Shown here piece after piece: positions 6,211 through 7,846 of a DNA stretch of 7,846 bases. The first letter of the stretch is position 1. Every line of letters starts with the position of its first letter. Both the position numbers and the translations under genes were made by a program. The notes below the pieces were generated by a model. It was not told where the DNA came from and ran no database searches. It saw only the letters and a list, made by a program, of their open reading frames with translations. Source of the stretch: Deltaproteobacteria bacterium RBG_16_54_11 (lineage in GTDB: Bacteria > Desulfobacterota > B13-G15 > RBG-16-54-18); contig MGQS01000131.1 in assembly GCA_001797905.1 (NCBI GenBank), positions 3,730-11,575 of the forward strand. The letters run 5' to 3'.

Positions 6211-7533
6211 ATGAAAAAGCTTCATGTTTTATGGATCATTTTATTGACTGCCTTGCTGGTGGCATTCATGAGTTTTCCGGCAGGAGCCCAGGGGGTCAAG
6301 CGGATCAAGATAGGCGTGATCGGACCGATGAAATATGTGCAGGGCCAGGGCCATTGGAACGGGGCGCTCATGGCCGCCGATGAGATCAACGCCAAAGGGG
6401 GCATCCAGGTTGGCGACCAAAGGATGAAGATCGAGCTTATCAAGGCGGATTCCAACGAATTCCTCAACATCACGGACGCCACCAATGCCATGGAGCGGCT
6501 CATATCGAGGGACAAGGTGAACTTCGTGGTGGGCGGGTTCCGGACCGAGGCGGTCTTTGCCATGCAGGACATCGCCTGCGAGCACAAGGTGATCTTTATC
6601 GGCTGCGGGGCTGCCCATAATGAGCTCTGTGCGCGGGTGGCCCAGAACTATGCATTTTACAAGTATTGGTTCCGGGAATCCCCATTTAATTCCTCTATGC
6701 TTGCTCGAACGTCCTTTATCCATTTGGGCTACGTTGCCGGCATCTTGAAAGAGCAGTTAAACATACCCAAGATAAAGGTGGCGGTGGTGGCGGAGAAGGC
6801 CATGTGGGCTGATGCCTTTACCAAGACGGCAGAGATGGTTATCACCCAGCTGGGGATGGAGCTGGTAGGCACCTGGAGGCCCTCTCCGGTGGCCACGGAT
6901 GTCAGCGCCGAGCTCTCCGCCATCCAGCGCTCAGGGGCCCAAATCATCTTTACGATCTTTTCCTCCTCGGTAGGTATCCCCTTTGCCCGGCAGGCAGGGG
7001 AGCTCAAGATCCCGGCGGTGCAGGTGGGTATCAATGTGGAGGCCGCGAAGGATAGCTTCTGGCAGGCCACGAATGGCAAGGGCAATTATGTATTCACCTC
7101 GGCTACCTTTTGTCGGGGAGTGGAGAGCAATGAGAACACCAAGGCCTTTGTTGAGGGCTATATAAAGAGGTTCGGCGAGACGCCGGCCTACACCGCAGCT
7201 ACCTATGGGGCTATTAAGTATGGGCTGGTGCCGTCTATTGAGAAGGTCGGGTCCCTGAATCCCGACCAAATCGTGGCCTTCTTAGAGGAGTATGAGCACA
7301 AGAACGCCGATGCCACGGTAAAATATATGAAGGATCCCGAGGGCAAGCCGCTCCATGACATCACCTGGGGTCCGGGATATGCCACCGGCATTGCCATTCA
7401 ATGGCAGGACGGAAAGATGGTAGGGGTGTGGCCCTATAAGTGGAAGGTGACCCCGGATGCAGCTGAGCTCACGTACAAGGGGATCGTCCCCTACAAGATA
7501 CCCCCCTGGGTCATCGAGAAGTATAAGAAATAA
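6211..7533 (+). CDS. Liv-type ABC transporter periplasmic substrate-binding protein, stand-alone gene
   Basis: This is a 440-residue exported binding protein of the type I periplasmic (LivK/Peripla_BP_6-like) family. Residues 1-26 form a Sec signal peptide: MKK, then a hydrophobic stretch, then AGA before Gln27 as the likely signal peptidase I site. No lipobox Cys is seen, so it is soluble. The first lobe starts with 'IKIGVIGPMKYVQG' and 'AADEINAKGGI', the classic family opening. 'FVVGGFRTEAV' and 'KVAVVAEKAMWADAF' follow as the usual lobe strands, and 'RFGETPAYTAATYGAIKYG' is the typical late helix. It is longer than E. coli LivK (about 370 residues), as in many long Liv-type proteins of anaerobes. 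It lies between its own putative promoter and its own terminator, with no permease genes beside it, so it may serve as an alternative receptor for the LivHMGF core upstream or for another one. The ligand is unknown. Its C-terminal region is unlike that of the first binding protein (1-513). Confidence 0.93.
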   Translation: MKKLHVLWIILLTALLVAFMSFPAGAQGVKRIKIGVIGPMKYVQGQGHWNGALMAADEINAKGGIQVGDQRMKIELIKADSNEFLNITDATNAMERLISRDKVNFVVGGFRTEAVFAMQDIACEHKVIFIGCGAAHNELCARVAQNYAFYKYWFRESPFNSSMLARTSFIHLGYVAGILKEQLNIPKIKVAVVAEKAMWADAFTKTAEMVITQLGMELVGTWRPSPVATDVSAELSAIQRSGAQIIFTIFSSSVGIPFARQAGELKIPAVQVGINVEAAKDSFWQATNGKGNYVFTSATFCRGVESNENTKAFVEGYIKRFGETPAYTAATYGAIKYGLVPSIEKVGSLNPDQIVAFLEEYEHKNADATVKYMKDPEGKPLHDITWGPGYATGIAIQWQDGKMVGVWPYKWKVTPDAAELTYKGIVPYKIPPWVIEKYKK

Positions 7534-7561
7534 GTGGAGCCTCCACTGAAATAAAAAGGTA

Positions 7562-7594
7562 ACAGGCTACTTTCAGAATAATAAAGTAGCCTGT
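7562..7594. terminator. Bidirectional intrinsic terminator between convergent genes
   Basis: ACAGGCTACTTT (7562-7573) pairs perfectly over 12 bases with AAAGTAGCCTGT (7583-7594) around a 9-base loop. On the plus strand a CTTCTTTTC tail follows (7595-7603). On the minus strand five T follow 4 bases after the stem (complement of 7553-7557). It lies 28 bases after the binding-protein stop and 13 bases beyond the stop of the minus-strand gene, so it can end both transcripts. Confidence 0.85.
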
Positions 7595-7607
7595 CTTCTT
7601 TTCCCCC

Positions 7608-7846
7608 TCAGAACTTGTGTCTAACGGCGATTGTATTGCTCATCATTTCCCTGCCGTCAACCAGATATGTTACGTACAGCTTAATCGTGTAGGTACTCCG
7701 CGCATGGGCAGACCCTTCCACCTCGATAGTGGAATCGTCAATCTTCAATGGCGTCAGGCAGTTAGGCCCCTCAGACCGGGAGCTGGTGCCTCTTCAGGTT
7801 TTCCATCGCCAGGTCCAGGTGGTGCAGGCTGATTTAATGTTTCCAG
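7608..7846 (-). pseudogene. 3' end of an unidentified minus-strand gene, split over two frames, 5' part beyond the window
   Basis: Read on the minus strand, the last 52 codons before TGA (7608-7610) encode a coherent, beta-strand-like segment including 'KIDDSTIEVEG', 'STYTIKLYVTYLVDGREM' and a basic end 'IAVRHKF'. Going upstream, that frame hits a stop at 7794-7796. A neighbouring frame is open from the window edge down to a stop at 7754-7756 and reads as a Pro/Glu-rich linker (LETLNQPAPPGPGDGKPEEA). The two join smoothly ('GLRG' into 'PNCLTPLKIDD') if one base is added in the run of four C at 7767-7770 (G on the coding strand). That suggests either a one-base frameshift mutation or a sequencing or assembly error. 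I do not recognise the family. The plus-strand frame across the same bases (7617-7832) is a shadow. The gene converges on the second binding-protein gene and shares its terminator. Confidence 0.55.

Noticed and set aside
7617..7832. Plus-strand open frame of 71 codons at the right end
   Set aside because: The opposite strand over the same bases reads as a more coherent protein. The plus frame has no ribosome site and lies behind a terminator.
1..7846. CRISPR arrays, tRNA or rRNA genes, insertion sequences, long direct repeats
   Set aside because: Looked for by eye and not seen. No spaced repeats, cloverleaf genes, transposase motifs or terminal inverted repeats were found.

Overview
The window is a stretch of bacterial chromosome carrying most of a branched-chain amino acid type (Liv/HAAT family) ABC uptake operon. 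Moderate GC content, strong GGAGG-type ribosome sites, a GTG start, and a Liv cassette joined to an acyl-CoA ligase plus a second long Liv-type binding protein suggest an anaerobic, acid-degrading member of the Desulfobacterota (former Deltaproteobacteria; Syntrophales-like or sulfate-reducer-like). That placement is inference from gene content and protein style, not a database result.

Layout. 1-513 is the 3' part of a periplasmic substrate-binding protein gene that starts upstream of the window. It is followed on the same strand by livH (552-1403), livM (1403-2422), livG (2440-3204) and livF (3208-3918). These are tightly packed: livH and livM overlap by one base, and livG and livF are 3 bases apart. 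After 68 bases comes a complete fadD-like AMP-forming acyl-CoA ligase (3987-5654). Behind it lies the C-terminal remnant of an alpha/beta hydrolase (about 5665-5979), without its N-terminal part, and then a strong intrinsic terminator (6007-6044) that plausibly ends the whole operon. A 160-base AT-rich spacer with an operator-like dyad and a TTGACA hexamer precedes a second, complete and unrelated-looking Liv-type binding protein gene (6211-7533). A 12-bp terminator hairpin (7562-7594) that can work in both directions separates it from the 3' end of a convergent minus-strand gene (7608-7846). In this sequence that gene is split over two frames.

How the genes work together. The first binding protein, two permeases and two ATPases form a complete importer. 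The ligase in the same transcription unit would turn an imported carboxylic acid into its CoA thioester in the cytoplasm, trapping it for beta-oxidation-type breakdown. The real cargo is therefore more likely a fatty or aromatic acid than leucine, although the sequence does not fix it. The second binding protein has its own leader and terminator and may feed another substrate to the same or another Liv core.

No clearly undescribed system is visible. The points most worth a second look are the transporter-ligase coupling, the hydrolase remnant, the frame break in the minus-strand gene, and the dyad upstream of the second binding protein.
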